A stretch of 64,000 nt of DNA from Halogeometricum limi (GTDB lineage: Archaea > Halobacteriota > Halobacteria > Halobacteriales > Haloferacaceae). The position numbers were made by a program, and so were the translations under genes. The notes under the pieces are model-generated. The model ran no database searches. It was given only the letters and a program-made list of their open reading frames with translations, and was not told the DNA's origin. The stretch spans positions 811,582-875,581 of the forward strand of contig NZ_FOYS01000001.1 in NCBI RefSeq assembly GCF_900115785.1, written 5' to 3'. Positions within the stretch are counted from its first letter, which is position 1, and each line of letters starts with the position of its first letter. Shown here piece by piece: positions 26,163-34,773 of the stretch.

Positions 26163-26957
26163 ATGAGCCGTTCTGTCGGGGTCGTGGTTCCCGCGTACCG
26201 CCCGGACCCCCAACGACTCGCCGACTACGTCGACGCGATTCGGTCGCACCTCTCGCCCGCGGCCGTCCGCGTCGAACTCGACGCGCCGCGCCCCGAGATG
26301 CTGGACCGACTCGCCGCCCTCCCGGCGACGGTCAACGCCGTCGACGTACGGCGCGGTAAGGGCGCGGCTATCACGGCCGGATTCGAGGCGCTCGTCGACG
26401 AAGTGGACGTCCTCGCGTTCGCCGACGCCGACGGCAGCACGCCCGCGGCGTCGTTCGCCGCCGTCGTCGACCCCGTCCTCTCCGGCGCGTACGACGTCTC
26501 TACGGGGTCGCGCCGTCACCCCAACGCCGACGTCGTCTCCCACCAGACGTTCGCCCGACGGCGACTCGGCGACGGCTTCGCGTGGATTGCGCGCCGCCTG
26601 CTCGACGAACACCTGTACGACTACCAGTGCGGCGCGAAGGCGCTCTCGGCCGACGCGTGGCGGTCCGTCCGCCCCCACCTCTACGAGGCGGGCTTCGCCT
26701 GGGATATCGAACTCGTCGCCGTCGCGGGTGCGCTCGGCCAGCGAATCTCGGAGGTGCCCGTCCGATGGGAGGACCAACCGGGGTCGACCGTTTCGCCGGT
26801 GCAGACGTCGATTCGCCTCGCCGGTGCGCTCCTCAGTTCCCGACACCGCGCGCGGACGATTCGAGAGCACCGACTCCACACGTTCCTCGAGTCGACCCGC
26901 GAGCACGAACCCGCGCTGGTCGACCGACTCGGAGAGACGGCCGACGCCTCCGAATGA
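26163..26957 (+). CDS. Family 2 glycosyltransferase (dolichyl-phosphate sugar synthase-like)
   Basis: A 264-residue GT-A fold enzyme. It begins SVGVVVPAYRPD and has the family's VDVRRGKGAAITAGFEAL loop and a metal-site AFADADGSTPAASF. It ends with QCGAKALSADAWRSV...GFAWDIELVAVA, typical of DPM1/AglJ-like synthases that make dolichyl-phosphate sugars. The ATG at 26163 precedes the first strand. Its stop overlaps the GtrA start (ATGA), so the pair is coupled. Likely role: a lipid-linked sugar donor for surface glycosylation. Confidence 0.88.
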   Translation: MSRSVGVVVPAYRPDPQRLADYVDAIRSHLSPAAVRVELDAPRPEMLDRLAALPATVNAVDVRRGKGAAITAGFEALVDEVDVLAFADADGSTPAASFAAVVDPVLSGAYDVSTGSRRHPNADVVSHQTFARRRLGDGFAWIARRLLDEHLYDYQCGAKALSADAWRSVRPHLYEAGFAWDIELVAVAGALGQRISEVPVRWEDQPGSTVSPVQTSIRLAGALLSSRHRARTIREHRLHTFLESTREHEPALVDRLGETADASE

Positions 26958-27403
26958 GTTCTCGCACGTTCTCCGCGCTCCTGTCGGGCGTTCGATTCGG
27001 TAAGTTCGCCTCCGTCGGTGCCGTCGGCGCGGTGTTCGACGTGACGACGACGACGGCGCTCATCGTCCTCTTCGACGTGCTGAACGAGTACGCGAAACTC
27101 GTCGGCGCGGAGGTGGCCATCGTCGTGATGTTCTTCGTCAACGAGAACTGGACGTTCGCCGACGCGGGCGAGTCGGGCATCCTCCCGACGCTTCGACGAC
27201 TGCTCACCTCGAACGTCGTCAGAAGCGGCGGCCTCCTCGTCCAGTTTCTGGTCGTCCGCGCGTTCCGAGAAGCGGGATTCTCGTTTCTCGTCCTCGGCTT
27301 CGACGTCTGGGAGCTGCTGCCGATTCCGCTGGCTATCGGTGCCTCGATGCTCCTGAACTACGTCGCCGAGAGCGTCTTCACGTGGCGTATCGGTCAGTCG
27401 TGA
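26954..27403 (+). CDS. GtrA family membrane protein
   Basis: A 149-residue protein with four predicted transmembrane helices. It contains KFASVGAVGAVFDVTTTTALI, the conserved NENWTFAD motif and MLLNYVAESVFTWR. GtrA proteins often accompany GT2 enzymes and are thought to move or hold polyprenyl-linked sugars. Its start overlaps the glycosyltransferase stop by 4 bp, so the two are translationally coupled. Confidence 0.9.
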   Translation: MSSRTFSALLSGVRFGKFASVGAVGAVFDVTTTTALIVLFDVLNEYAKLVGAEVAIVVMFFVNENWTFADAGESGILPTLRRLLTSNVVRSGGLLVQFLVVRAFREAGFSFLVLGFDVWELLPIPLAIGASMLLNYVAESVFTWRIGQS

Positions 27404-27442
27404 CGACCGGTGGAAATTAGCATACGACGGTCGAATCACAAC

Positions 27443-27450
27443 CCTTAACC
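27443..27450 (+). promoter_or_regulatory. Box A-like element for the initiator tRNA gene
   Basis: CCTTAACC lies 24-31 bp before the 5' end of the tRNA, the normal distance for an archaeal TATA element. The match is weak. Confidence 0.35.
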
Positions 27451-27473
27451 GTAACCCCGGATTGTGTTGATAC

Positions 27474-27548
27474 AGCGGGATGGGATAGCCAGGAGATTCC
27501 GCCGGGCTCATAACCCGGAGATCGGTAGTTCAAATCTACCTCCCGCTA
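27474..27548 (+). tRNA. trnfM: Initiator tRNA-Met (CAU)
   Basis: A 75-nt cloverleaf without an intron. The acceptor stem is AGCGGGA with TCCCGCT and discriminator A. The anticodon arm is CCGGG-CTCATAA-CCCGG with anticodon CAT, the variable loop is AGATC, and the T arm is GGTAG-TTCAAAT-CTACC. The A1-U72 pair and three consecutive G-C pairs at the base of the anticodon stem are initiator features, so it should bind aIF2 (whose alpha subunit is at 19829). CCA is not encoded. Its 3' end is repeated twice more downstream. Confidence 0.95.
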
Positions 27549-27618
27549 TGGTTTTGCCGAACTCAACTCCGAAGCGCCGAGTCTCGTCTCGGCGTGTCCC
27601 ACGAGTTCGGCCCCATAG
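27528..27618 (+). repeat. tRNA 3'-end repeat unit 1 with nested inverted repeat
   Basis: The last 21 nt of the tRNA gene plus the following T (27528-27549) are the first copy of a 22-nt repeat. From the tRNA's CTATGG (27546-27551) an inverted repeat closes at CCATAG (27613-27618). Inside it, GCCGAACTC (27556-27564) pairs with GAGTTCGGC (27603-27611). Inside that is a second hairpin, CGCCGAG-TCTCGT-CTCGGCG (27575-27594). The first 37 nt (27528-27564) recur exactly in unit 3. Confidence 0.85.
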
Positions 27619-27629
27619 TGTTCGAGGGA

Positions 27630-27765
27630 ATTTGAACCAGGGAACGACGTGAGCGCTAGCGAACGAAGTGACCAGGGTTCAAATCTACCTCCCGCTATTT
27701 TCGAGATACCAACCTCCGAGCGCCGAGTCTCGTCTCGGCGCGCACGAGCGGTATCTCGGAAATAG
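27630..27765 (+). repeat. tRNA 3'-end repeat unit 2 with nested inverted repeats
   Basis: ATTTGAACC (27630-27638) pairs with GGTTCAAAT (27676-27684), the latter lying in the second copy of the tRNA 3' end (27677-27698). From its CTA a 16-bp arm (27695-27710) pairs with 27750-27765 with one G-T mismatch. The inner hairpin GCGCCGAG-TCTCGT-CTCGGCGC (27720-27741) repeats that of unit 1: 21 nt are identical at 27574-27594 and 27720-27740. Confidence 0.85.
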
Positions 27766-27771
27766 ACTACT

Positions 27772-27904
27772 GGTAGTTTGAACGAGAGAACCGAGCGTCA
27801 GCGAGGTTCGCGTCGTTCAAATCTACCTCCCGCTATGGTTTTGCCGAACTCGAACTCACAAGCGAGGCGTCTCGTCGCCGAGCGACGAGCGAGTTCGGCC
27901 CCAT
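27772..27904 (+). repeat. tRNA 3'-end repeat unit 3 with expanded T arm and nested inverted repeat
   Basis: GGTAGTTTGAAC (27772-27783) and GTTCAAATCTACC (27815-27827) are inverted copies, like the tRNA T arm with a long insertion in its loop. The third 3'-end copy (27815-27836) runs on to 27851, identical to unit 1 for 37 nt. GCCGAACTCG (27843-27852) pairs with CGAGTTCGGC (27890-27899), and ATGG (27835-27838) with CCAT (27901-27904). The inner hairpin GGCG-TCTCGT-CGCC keeps the same 6-nt loop. Confidence 0.85.
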
Positions 27905-28059
27905 GGCTCTCTCGTTCTCCGCGCGTTCGAACCACGCGACGCTCGACGGTCCATCCGAACTCCGTCGCGACGTTCGTACTCGTTCTCTGTCCGTCGGGTG
28001 CCGTCGTCGTCGGCTACGCGCTCACGGTCCTCTCCTCGACGGAGTGGGTGGTTCTCGGT
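27905..28059. other. Intergenic stretch after the repeat array
   Basis: No supported gene or strong repeat was seen between the end of repeat unit 3 and the stop of the Rieske gene. The long plus-strand reading frame here runs through the repeats and antisense to the Rieske gene and is judged a shadow. Confidence 0.6.
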
Positions 28060-28479
28060 TCAGCTTCCGGTGAAGTCGATTCGACTGCCCGACGAACGCT
28101 CGTGGTCGCCCGACTCGCCGAGGTGGTCGAACTCGTACGCTTCGTCCGTGAGGTAGACGACGCCGTCTTCGACGTCCACGTCGAACGTCGAGAGCACCGA
28201 CCCCTCGCAGGGGCCGAAGTCGCAGTATCCCGAGTCACGTTGGAACGTCGCGCCGTGTTTCTGACAGACGAGTTCGCCGTTTCTGACGTAGGCACCGGAC
28301 CCCTTGTCGAGTCGAACGTCGGTCCAGTGCGGACAGGTGTTCTCGAAGGCGACGACTGCGCCGTCGCCGAGTTTGGTGAGGATTGCTTCGGTCGTCTCCG
28401 TGCCCTGTCTGAGGGTAACGAGTACGGTCCCGTCTTCGGGAACGTCGTCCGCGGCGATGATTCGACGCGCGTCGTCCAT
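28060..28479 (-). CDS. Rieske [2Fe-2S] domain protein
   Basis: A 139-residue soluble Rieske ferredoxin-like protein. The cluster ligands are complete: C49-P-H51 in NTCPHW and C72-Q-K-H75 in LVCQKHGATF, followed by FGPCEGSVLSTFDVDVEDG. It has no membrane anchor and resembles NirD or dioxygenase-type ferredoxin subunits. No oxygenase or reductase gene is next to it, so the partner is unknown. Two cysteines (DSGYCDFGPC) lie after the second ligand pair. Confidence 0.88.
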   Translation of the reverse strand: MDDARRIIAADDVPEDGTVLVTLRQGTETTEAILTKLGDGAVVAFENTCPHWTDVRLDKGSGAYVRNGELVCQKHGATFQRDSGYCDFGPCEGSVLSTFDVDVEDGVVYLTDEAYEFDHLGESGDHERSSGSRIDFTGS

Positions 28480-28528
28480 GGGCGGCGTAGGAAGGGAGGC
28501 GATTCAAACCTAGCGGTCTCGGAACCGT

Positions 28529-29521
28529 CTACTCGTCCGGGCCGGTGTCGTCTGCATCGCCCGCGTCGTCCACGTCGTCCGCGTCGTCTACGCCGCCAGC
28601 GTCGTCTCCCTCGTCCGCGTAGTGTTCCCGTTCGACCCGCGCGTCGAACAGACGGGAGAGGAGGGTGGTGACCGGGCCGCCGCCGAGTTGGATGCCGTCG
28701 ACCGACGCGACGGGTCGGAGTTCCCACGTCGTGTTCGTGACGAACGCCTCGGACGCCTCCCGGAGGTGGTCGGGTCTGTACGACCCCTCGCGGACGGGGA
28801 TTCCCTCCTCGCGGGCGACGTCCAACACCTCGGCGCGGGTGACGCCCGGAAGCACGGGGCCGTCGAGGCTCGGCGTGCAGAGGGCGTCGTCGCGGACGAA
28901 AAAGAGGTTGCTCGTCGCCCCCTCGGCGAGGCGGCCGTCGTCGTCCAGCATCACCGCTTCGTCCGCACCGGTGACGCGGAGTTCCAGACGCGCGAGGATG
29001 CCGTTCAGGTAGTTGTGCGTCTTCGCGTGCGCGGGAATCGCCCGGTCCGGGACGCGCCGCGTCTTCACCGTCTGGAGCGTCGCCGGCCCGTCCCACACGT
29101 CCGACCTCTCGCGGCCACCCCGCGGGAGCGGTTTCACCTGCACGACGACGGTGGGGTCCACTTCCTCGCCGGGCGTCAGCTTTCCCGGTTGGACGCCTCG
29201 TGTGACCGAGAGTTTGACGTAGGCGTCCGTCAGGTCGTTCGCGTCCAGCGTCTCGTCCACCCGACGCTTCAGGTCCGCATCCGTGAGGCCGTGGTCGAGT
29301 GCGAGTGCGTCCGCTCCCTCGGCGAGTCGGTCCGCGTGCGCCTCCCAGCGGAACACCTCGCCGCCGTAGGCGCGGAGCGTCTCGAACAGGGCGTCACCGT
29401 ACATGAACCCCCTGTCGCGGACGTTCACCGTCGCCTCCGACGCGGGGACGAGTTCGCCGTCGACGTGGAACTGCAGTTCGTCGTCCGTCGTCTCTTCGGG
29501 CGTCACCGCCTCCTCAGTCAT
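28529..29521 (-). CDS. pabC: Aminodeoxychorismate lyase / class IV aminotransferase
   Basis: A 330-residue fold type IV PLP enzyme. Key segments are NVRDRGFMYGDALFETLRAYGG near the N-terminus and IPAHAKTHNYLNGILARLEL (PLP lysine). TSNLFFVRDDALCTPSLDGPVLPGVTR and TNTTWELRPV follow. Branched-chain aminotransferases look similar; the neighbouring pabA and pabB favour 4-amino-4-deoxychorismate lyase. The ATG at 29521 overlaps the pabA end by 8 nt (ATGACTGA), the same overlap as in smc-scpA. The C-terminus is Asp-rich. Confidence 0.85.
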   Translation of the reverse strand: MTEEAVTPEETTDDELQFHVDGELVPASEATVNVRDRGFMYGDALFETLRAYGGEVFRWEAHADRLAEGADALALDHGLTDADLKRRVDETLDANDLTDAYVKLSVTRGVQPGKLTPGEEVDPTVVVQVKPLPRGGRERSDVWDGPATLQTVKTRRVPDRAIPAHAKTHNYLNGILARLELRVTGADEAVMLDDDGRLAEGATSNLFFVRDDALCTPSLDGPVLPGVTRAEVLDVAREEGIPVREGSYRPDHLREASEAFVTNTTWELRPVASVDGIQLGGGPVTTLLSRLFDARVEREHYADEGDDAGGVDDADDVDDAGDADDTGPDE

Positions 29522-30131
29522 CGCCGCCTCCGCTGCTCTGTCCTCTACCATCGTCGCTTCCGCACCACGCGACGAAGTTCTCCACGAGGCGCTTGCCCGC
29601 GTCGGTGAGGATGCTCTCGGGGTGGAACTGCACGCCGACGTGCGGCCTGTCGCGGCGGCGGACGCCCATCACGACGCGACGTTCGTCGTCTGTCCACGCC
29701 GTCTCCGCGAGGCCGTCGGGGATGTCGTCGCGTTCGACCGCCAGCGAGTGGTACCGACCCACCTCGAAGCGGTCCGGGAGGCCCGAGAAGATTCCGTCGC
29801 CGTCGTGGCGGACGACCGAGGGCTTTCCGTGGACCACGTCCGGCGCGTGCCCGACGGGCGCGCCGAGGGCAGCACAGAGCGCCTGGTGCCCGAGACAGAC
29901 GCCGAGCGTCGGGTACGACAGGTCTCGGAACACCGGAATCGAGACGCCCGCGTCGTCGGGCGTGCCCGGCCCGGGCGAGACGACGATGCCGTCGGGGTCG
30001 ATGTCGCGGACGCCGTCGGTGTCGACGGCGTCGTTGCGGCGGACGACCACGCTGTCGGCGAACTCGCCGACGTACTGGACGAGGTTGTAGGCGAACGAGT
30101 CGTAGTTGTCTATCACCAACACCGTCGTCAT
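29514..30131 (-). CDS. pabA: Glutamine amidotransferase component (aminodeoxychorismate/anthranilate synthase)
   Basis: A 205-residue class I glutamine amidotransferase. The nucleophile is C79 in [10 protein letters not shown]. The oxyanion segment is [13 protein letters not shown] and the catalytic His-Glu lie in [12 protein letters not shown]. It releases ammonia from glutamine for the chorismate-binding subunit. Its start overlaps the end of pabB (ATGA at 30128-30131) and its end overlaps pabC. With pabC present, aminodeoxychorismate synthesis is more likely than tryptophan synthesis. Confidence 0.9.
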   Translation of the reverse strand: MTTVLVIDNYDSFAYNLVQYVGEFADSVVVRRNDAVDTDGVRDIDPDGIVVSPGPGTPDDAGVSIPVFRDLSYPTLGVCLGHQALCAALGAPVGHAPDVVHGKPSVVRHDGDGIFSGLPDRFEVGRYHSLAVERDDIPDGLAETAWTDDERRVVMGVRRRDRPHVGVQFHPESILTDAGKRLVENFVAWCGSDDGRGQSSGGGDD

Positions 30132-31780
30132 CGGCCGTCCCCCGCGGGCGTCTGCGCCGGTTCCGTTCTGTCCGTCTTCGCATCGTTTTCTTCTTCGTTG
30201 GCTCCGTGCTCCGCCTCCGTCGCGTCGTCCCCGTCGACGACGCGCATCCCGTGCCCGCCGTCGTCGAGGGCGTCGTCGATGGCGTTCACCAGCGCCCGCC
30301 CCTTCGCCAACGTCTCGTCGTACTCGTCGTCGGGGTCGGAGTCGTGGACGATGCCCGCGCCGACGCGGAGGTGATACTCGTCGTCGTGGTGGACGAGCGT
30401 CCGGATGACGATGTTGAGCGTCGCGCGGTCGTCGAAGCCGAAGAGACCGATGCTGCCGGTGTACGGGCCGCGCCGCGTCGCTTCGACGTCGTCGATTATC
30501 TCCATCGTCCGCGGTTTCGGCGCGCCGGTGATGGTGCCGCCGGGGAAGACGGCCGCCACCGCGTCGGCGACGCTCACGTCCGCCCGCCGCCGCCCTTCGA
30601 CGACGCTCACGAGGTGCATCACCTCGGAGTAGCGGTCGACGCGGCGGTACTCCGAGACGTCGACGCTGCCGTACTCGGACACCTTCCCGAGGTCGTTTCG
30701 CTCTAAATCGACCAGCATCGCGTGTTCGGCCCGTTCCTTCTCGTCGGTGGTCAGGTCGGCTTCGAGTTCGGCGTCGGCCGCGGGCGTCTCGCCGCGCGGC
30801 CGCGTCCCCGCGATGGGTTCGGTGACCAGTCTGTCGCCGTCGACCTGCACGAGGAGTTCGGGACTCGCACTGACCAACTCCGCGTCGGGAAACTCGACGA
30901 GACCGGAGTACGGCGCGGGGTTCACTCGGCGGAGGGCGTCGTACGCCTCGACGGGGTGGACGACGGCGGGGGCGACCAGTCGCTGCGAGACGTTCGCCTG
31001 GAAGGTGTCGCCGTCGCGGACGTACCGCTTCACGGCGCGCACCCTGTCGGCGAACGCGTCTCGACCGCAGTCGCTCTCGAACTGCGCTTCGTCGCCGTCG
31101 ACGGCCGCCGAACCGACGCTCCCGTCGCCCGCCGTCGCCCGTTCGGCCAGCGACCGCGCCCGTTCGAGGGCGGCGTCGTAGAGAGCGTTCACCTCCTCGT
31201 CGCTCGCGCCCGACGGGACGCGGGGGCACGCGGTGACGCGGAGGGTCGTCTCCCCTCCGTCGCGCGGTTCCTCCCACGCCGCGACGCGGTCGAACAGTCC
31301 GAGGCGGAGGTGCGGGAGGTTCCGGTCGTCCGTCGCCGTCGCGGGGAGCGATTCGAGTTCGCGCGCCACGTCGTACGAGAGCCACCCGAACAGGCCGCAC
31401 GGGTACGGAACCTCGACGCCGGTCGCTCCGCGGACCAACGTCTCTTCGTCGAGTGCGGCGTCGAGCGTGGAGAGCGACGGCGACGCGTCGGTACTCGGGC
31501 CGCGTCCGCCGTCGTCGTCCGCTCTCGTCTCCGCGTCGGAACCGACGCGGATGCGCGTCTCGGGGTCGACGCCGAAGTAGCCCCATCCGGGTTGTCCCCC
31601 GGTGGTTTCGACGAAGAAACCGTCGCCGTCCTCGTTTCGGGCGCGCCGATACGCTTCGAACGGGTCCGTGACCGACACGCTGAGTTCGACCGGGACTCGT
31701 GCCCCCGCGGGAGCGTCCGCGGCGGCGGCGCAGAACGCGTCCCGCCGGGTCTCGACGGTCGGCGTAGCGGGGTCTGCCAT
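30128..31780 (-). CDS. pabB: Aminodeoxychorismate synthase component I (chorismate-binding)
   Basis: A 550-residue chorismate-utilising enzyme. The C-terminal catalytic domain has [68 protein letters not shown] and [17 protein letters not shown]. The N-terminal domain (~1-200) is TrpE/PabB-like. Anthranilate synthase has the same architecture; the coupled pabA-pabC neighbours favour the aminodeoxychorismate route to aminobenzoate. The last ~40 residues are an acidic tail. Confidence 0.9.
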   Translation of the reverse strand: MADPATPTVETRRDAFCAAAADAPAGARVPVELSVSVTDPFEAYRRARNEDGDGFFVETTGGQPGWGYFGVDPETRIRVGSDAETRADDDGGRGPSTDASPSLSTLDAALDEETLVRGATGVEVPYPCGLFGWLSYDVARELESLPATATDDRNLPHLRLGLFDRVAAWEEPRDGGETTLRVTACPRVPSGASDEEVNALYDAALERARSLAERATAGDGSVGSAAVDGDEAQFESDCGRDAFADRVRAVKRYVRDGDTFQANVSQRLVAPAVVHPVEAYDALRRVNPAPYSGLVEFPDAELVSASPELLVQVDGDRLVTEPIAGTRPRGETPAADAELEADLTTDEKERAEHAMLVDLERNDLGKVSEYGSVDVSEYRRVDRYSEVMHLVSVVEGRRRADVSVADAVAAVFPGGTITGAPKPRTMEIIDDVEATRRGPYTGSIGLFGFDDRATLNIVIRTLVHHDDEYHLRVGAGIVHDSDPDDEYDETLAKGRALVNAIDDALDDGGHGMRVVDGDDATEAEHGANEEENDAKTDRTEPAQTPAGDGR

Positions 31781-31860
31781 GTCGGGACGGTGGACCGGTG
31801 CCGAGTAAACGGTTTCGCGACGGCGAAGAACAGAACGGGCGTCGCGGTGTGGGGTCGGCG

Positions 31861-32736
31861 CTACTCGCCGTGGTCGCTCGCGCGGTCGATCCAGCGCTGA
31901 ACGCGTTTCTCGGAGACGTCTATCGCGTCGGCGAGGTCGGCGGCGTCCGCGTTCGCCAGGTCGCTCACCGTCGCCACGCCGGCGTCGGAAAGTCGTTCCG
32001 CGTACGCGGGACCGATTCCTTTGACGTTCTCGACCGGTTCGCCCCCGGCGTCGGACGAGGAGTCGTCCGCGCCGTCCTCGTCGGCCTCCGCGTCGGTGTC
32101 CGCGTCGATATCCGTCGACATGTCCTCGGAGTCCGGGCCCGCCGCCTCCGCGGGTTCGGCCGCTTCGGTCGCGTCGTCGGCGTTCTCGTCGTCGACGATG
32201 GACCCGGTGGACGCCGCGGCGTCCGTCTCGGCCGCGACCGTCTCCTGTTCGATGGCGTCGTCGGCGTCTACGTCGCCGATATCGTCCGCCCCGTCGACGT
32301 CCGTCGACGACGTGGACCCGACGGCTTCGGCGGGTTCGGCCGCCTCCGCCGGTTCGTGTTCGTTCCCGACCATCGAGTCCGTCGACGCGGCGGAGTCGGC
32401 GTCACCGGTCGCCGCGTCGTCGTCCGGTTCGTCGGCCGCTTCGTCCGCCTCGGGTTCGGCCTCTTCGATGACCTCCTCGGCGTCGTCGTCGGCCGAGTCC
32501 ACGGCCTCCGCGGGTTCGCGTCCCTCGTCTTCGTCGACCATCGTCTCCGTCGACGCCGCGGCCTCCGTCTCTTCTGCGACCGGTTCCTTCACCGCAGATT
32601 CAGATTCCGCGTCGACTTCGTCCCGCGTGTCCCGTTCGACGGAGACGCGCGTCTCGCGCCGCGACGTGGTAGAAGACGCTTCGTCGCGGCCGAGAAGCGA
32701 CCGCACGGACGACTTTATCGAGTCGAGTATACCCAT
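31861..32736 (-). CDS. Helix-hairpin-helix protein with long acidic linker
   Basis: A 291-residue protein. The N-terminus [20 protein letters not shown] is an amphipathic helix. Residues ~30-225 are a low-complexity acidic region of Glu, Asp, Ala and Thr-Met/Ser-Met-Val-Asp repeats (four ETMVDED/DSMVGNE/GSIVDDE-like units). The C-terminus (~230-285) is a helix-hairpin-helix domain ([29 protein letters not shown]). HhH domains bind DNA or RNA non-specifically. It is upstream of nothing obvious and may be cotranscribed after aroE. The function is unknown. Confidence 0.8.
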   Translation of the reverse strand: MGILDSIKSSVRSLLGRDEASSTTSRRETRVSVERDTRDEVDAESESAVKEPVAEETEAAASTETMVDEDEGREPAEAVDSADDDAEEVIEEAEPEADEAADEPDDDAATGDADSAASTDSMVGNEHEPAEAAEPAEAVGSTSSTDVDGADDIGDVDADDAIEQETVAAETDAAASTGSIVDDENADDATEAAEPAEAAGPDSEDMSTDIDADTDAEADEDGADDSSSDAGGEPVENVKGIGPAYAERLSDAGVATVSDLANADAADLADAIDVSEKRVQRWIDRASDHGE

Positions 32737-32788
32737 CGTGTACCCGTATGAACGCCGCTTATTTAAAAATCGTTACCCCGCTGTCCCG

Positions 32789-33589
32789 TCATCCGAGGTT
32801 CGCTCGGAGCGCGTCGTTCATCGCGTCGACGGGCGCGTCCCGTCCCGTCCATCGCTCGAACGCTTCCACGCCCTGAAACAGGAGCATCCACGCGCCGTCT
32901 ATCGTCGTCGCGTCGGCGGCCGCCGCCTCCCGGAGGAGGCGCGTCTCGATGGGCGTGTACACCGCGTCGAGGACGGCGAGTCCGCCGTGGAGGTGCGCCT
33001 CGGGGACGGGCGTGTCGTCGGACTCCATCCCGACGCTCGTGGCGTTCACGAGGACGTCGGCGTCGTCGATTCGGTCGAGCGTGTCCAGTCCGCCGCCCGT
33101 CGCACCCGGGACGTCGTCGGCGAGGGACGTCGCCCGTTCGGCCGTTCGGTTCGCGACGTGGACTGACGCGCCGGCGTCGGTGAGGGCGAACGCCGCGGCG
33201 CGTCCGGCCCCGCCCGCGCCGACGACGACGGCGTCTCTCCCGTCGAGTGGCACGCCGTGGTGCGAGAACGACCGTTCGACGCCCGCCGCGTCGGTGTTGT
33301 ACCCCCGCGGTTCGTCGCCGGAGAAGTCCACCGTGTTCACCGCGCCGATGCGCGCGGCGAGTTCGTCGGCGTCGACCAGTTCGAGCACGTCCCGTTTGAA
33401 CGGGATGGTCACGTTCAGTCCGGTGATTCCGAGGGCGTCCGCGCCGTCGACGGCCCGCCGGAGGTCCGCGGGTGACGGTTCGAAGGTGACGTAGCGGGCG
33501 TCCATCGCGAGGCGGTCGTACGCCGCCTCGTGCATCGGCGGCGAGAGCGAGTGACCGACGGGGTTGCCGAGGAGTCCGAACACGTGCAT
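32789..33589 (-). CDS. aroE: Shikimate 5-dehydrogenase
   Basis: A 266-residue NADP-dependent enzyme that reduces 3-dehydroshikimate to shikimate in the chorismate pathway. Motifs are [19 protein letters not shown] (shikimate binding), [15 protein letters not shown] with the catalytic Lys, [19 protein letters not shown] and the NADP-binding [16 protein letters not shown]. The ATG at 33589 begins at the first strand; the longer upstream frame is not conserved-looking. It feeds chorismate to the nearby pab genes. Confidence 0.94.
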   Translation of the reverse strand: MHVFGLLGNPVGHSLSPPMHEAAYDRLAMDARYVTFEPSPADLRRAVDGADALGITGLNVTIPFKRDVLELVDADELAARIGAVNTVDFSGDEPRGYNTDAAGVERSFSHHGVPLDGRDAVVVGAGGAGRAAAFALTDAGASVHVANRTAERATSLADDVPGATGGGLDTLDRIDDADVLVNATSVGMESDDTPVPEAHLHGGLAVLDAVYTPIETRLLREAAAADATTIDGAWMLLFQGVEAFERWTGRDAPVDAMNDALRANLG

Positions 33590-33752
33590 GAGTACGCCTA
33601 CTCGTCCGACCGGCGGCGACGTAAAACGTTCCGACACGCGGAGACGACGATAGGCCGGCAGCCGATGGGCGGCGTCTCCCGTGACAACCGTAGTCATAGA
33701 CGACGCGGACCGTCGCGCTTTTGCCCGCCGGGCCGCCTGTTCGACACGTCTC

Positions 33753-34715
33753 ATGGCCGTAGCCGCAGTTTTCTCCGTCGAGGCGGTCCTCCTCGTCCTC
33801 GGTATCGTCGCGCTCTACTTCGGCGCGGAACTCCTCGTCGAGGCCGCCTCGCGACTCGCCGTCGGGTTCGGCGTCCGCGCGGCCATCGTCGGCGTCACCG
33901 TCGTCGCCTTCGCGACCACCGCCCCCGAACTCGCGGTGGTGCTTCTCAGCGGCTTCTCGTACACGACGGACCTCGGACTGGGAGCCATCGTCGGTTCGAA
34001 CATCGCGAACATCGGGCTCGTACTCGGTATTTCCGCGCTCGTGAGTCCGCTCGACGTCGACGACGGCGTCCTCGCTCGCCACGTCCCCTTCATGGTCGGC
34101 GCGGCCGTCCTCCTCGTCGTACTCGGCGCGGACGGCTCTCTCAGTTCGATGGACGGCGTCGTCCTCCTCACCGCTCTCGCGGTGTTCACCGGCTACCTCC
34201 TCTACCGCATCCGCGCGACGACGCCCGATTCGGTCCCCGTCGAGTCCGTCGACGTGGGCGGCGACGTCTCCGTCCGCGCCCGCGACGTTCTCACGCTCCT
34301 CGGCGGGTTGGTGCTCCTCCTCGTCGGGTCGCGGTGGCTCATCCAGGGCGGGCAGGGACTCCTCGAATCGTGGGGGTTCGACGAACGCTTCATCGGACTC
34401 ACGGTCCTCGCGTTCGGCACCTCGCTCCCCGAACTCGCCGCCAGCGTCCTCAGCGCCGCGAGAGACGAGTCGGAGTTCAGCATCGGCAACGTCGTCGGCT
34501 CGAACATCTACAACGTGCTCGCCGTCCTCGGCGTGCTCGCCATCCTCGTTCCGGTTCGCGTTCCGGCGAGTACCGTCGGCGTCGACTTCCCGGCGCTGTT
34601 GGTGTTCACCGCCGCCATCGTCGCCGTGATGGTCTCCGGACGCACCGTCTCCCGCCTCGAAGGGACGCTCCTCGTCGGCGGCTACGTGGGCTTCTTCGGC
34701 GTCTTCCTCCTCTGA
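33753..34715 (+). CDS. Calcium/sodium antiporter (CaCA, YrbG-like)
   Basis: A 320-residue membrane protein of ten helices with the two inverted alpha repeats of the family. The first is [15 protein letters not shown]...[17 protein letters not shown], and the second is [15 protein letters not shown]...[17 protein letters not shown]. These acidic and Asn residues bind Na+ and Ca2+. The ATG at 33753 directly precedes the first helix. It stands 58 bp before another CaCA gene on the same strand. Confidence 0.93.
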   Translation: MAVAAVFSVEAVLLVLGIVALYFGAELLVEAASRLAVGFGVRAAIVGVTVVAFATTAPELAVVLLSGFSYTTDLGLGAIVGSNIANIGLVLGISALVSPLDVDDGVLARHVPFMVGAAVLLVVLGADGSLSSMDGVVLLTALAVFTGYLLYRIRATTPDSVPVESVDVGGDVSVRARDVLTLLGGLVLLLVGSRWLIQGGQGLLESWGFDERFIGLTVLAFGTSLPELAASVLSAARDESEFSIGNVVGSNIYNVLAVLGVLAILVPVRVPASTVGVDFPALLVFTAAIVAVMVSGRTVSRLEGTLLVGGYVGFFGVFLL

Positions 34716-34773
34716 GTGGCGGTCGCAGGATGAAGCACAAGAGATAGGCGTCCACGCCGTGCACCACTCATCG

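Noticed and set aside
23684..26359. Long plus-strand reading frame (891 codons) opposite the DUF2298 gene
   Set aside because: It is low-complexity Arg/Glu/Gly/Asp sequence with no motif, opposite a clear multi-span membrane protein.
27528..27904. CRISPR array or provirus attachment sites at the tRNA repeats
   Set aside because: There are only three copies with structured, non-unique spacers and no cas genes. No integrase, recombinase or phage gene is near, and the copies are too close to bracket an element.
27778..28671. Plus-strand reading frame through the tRNA repeats
   Set aside because: It crosses the repeat array and runs antisense to the Rieske and pabC genes; no recognisable domain.
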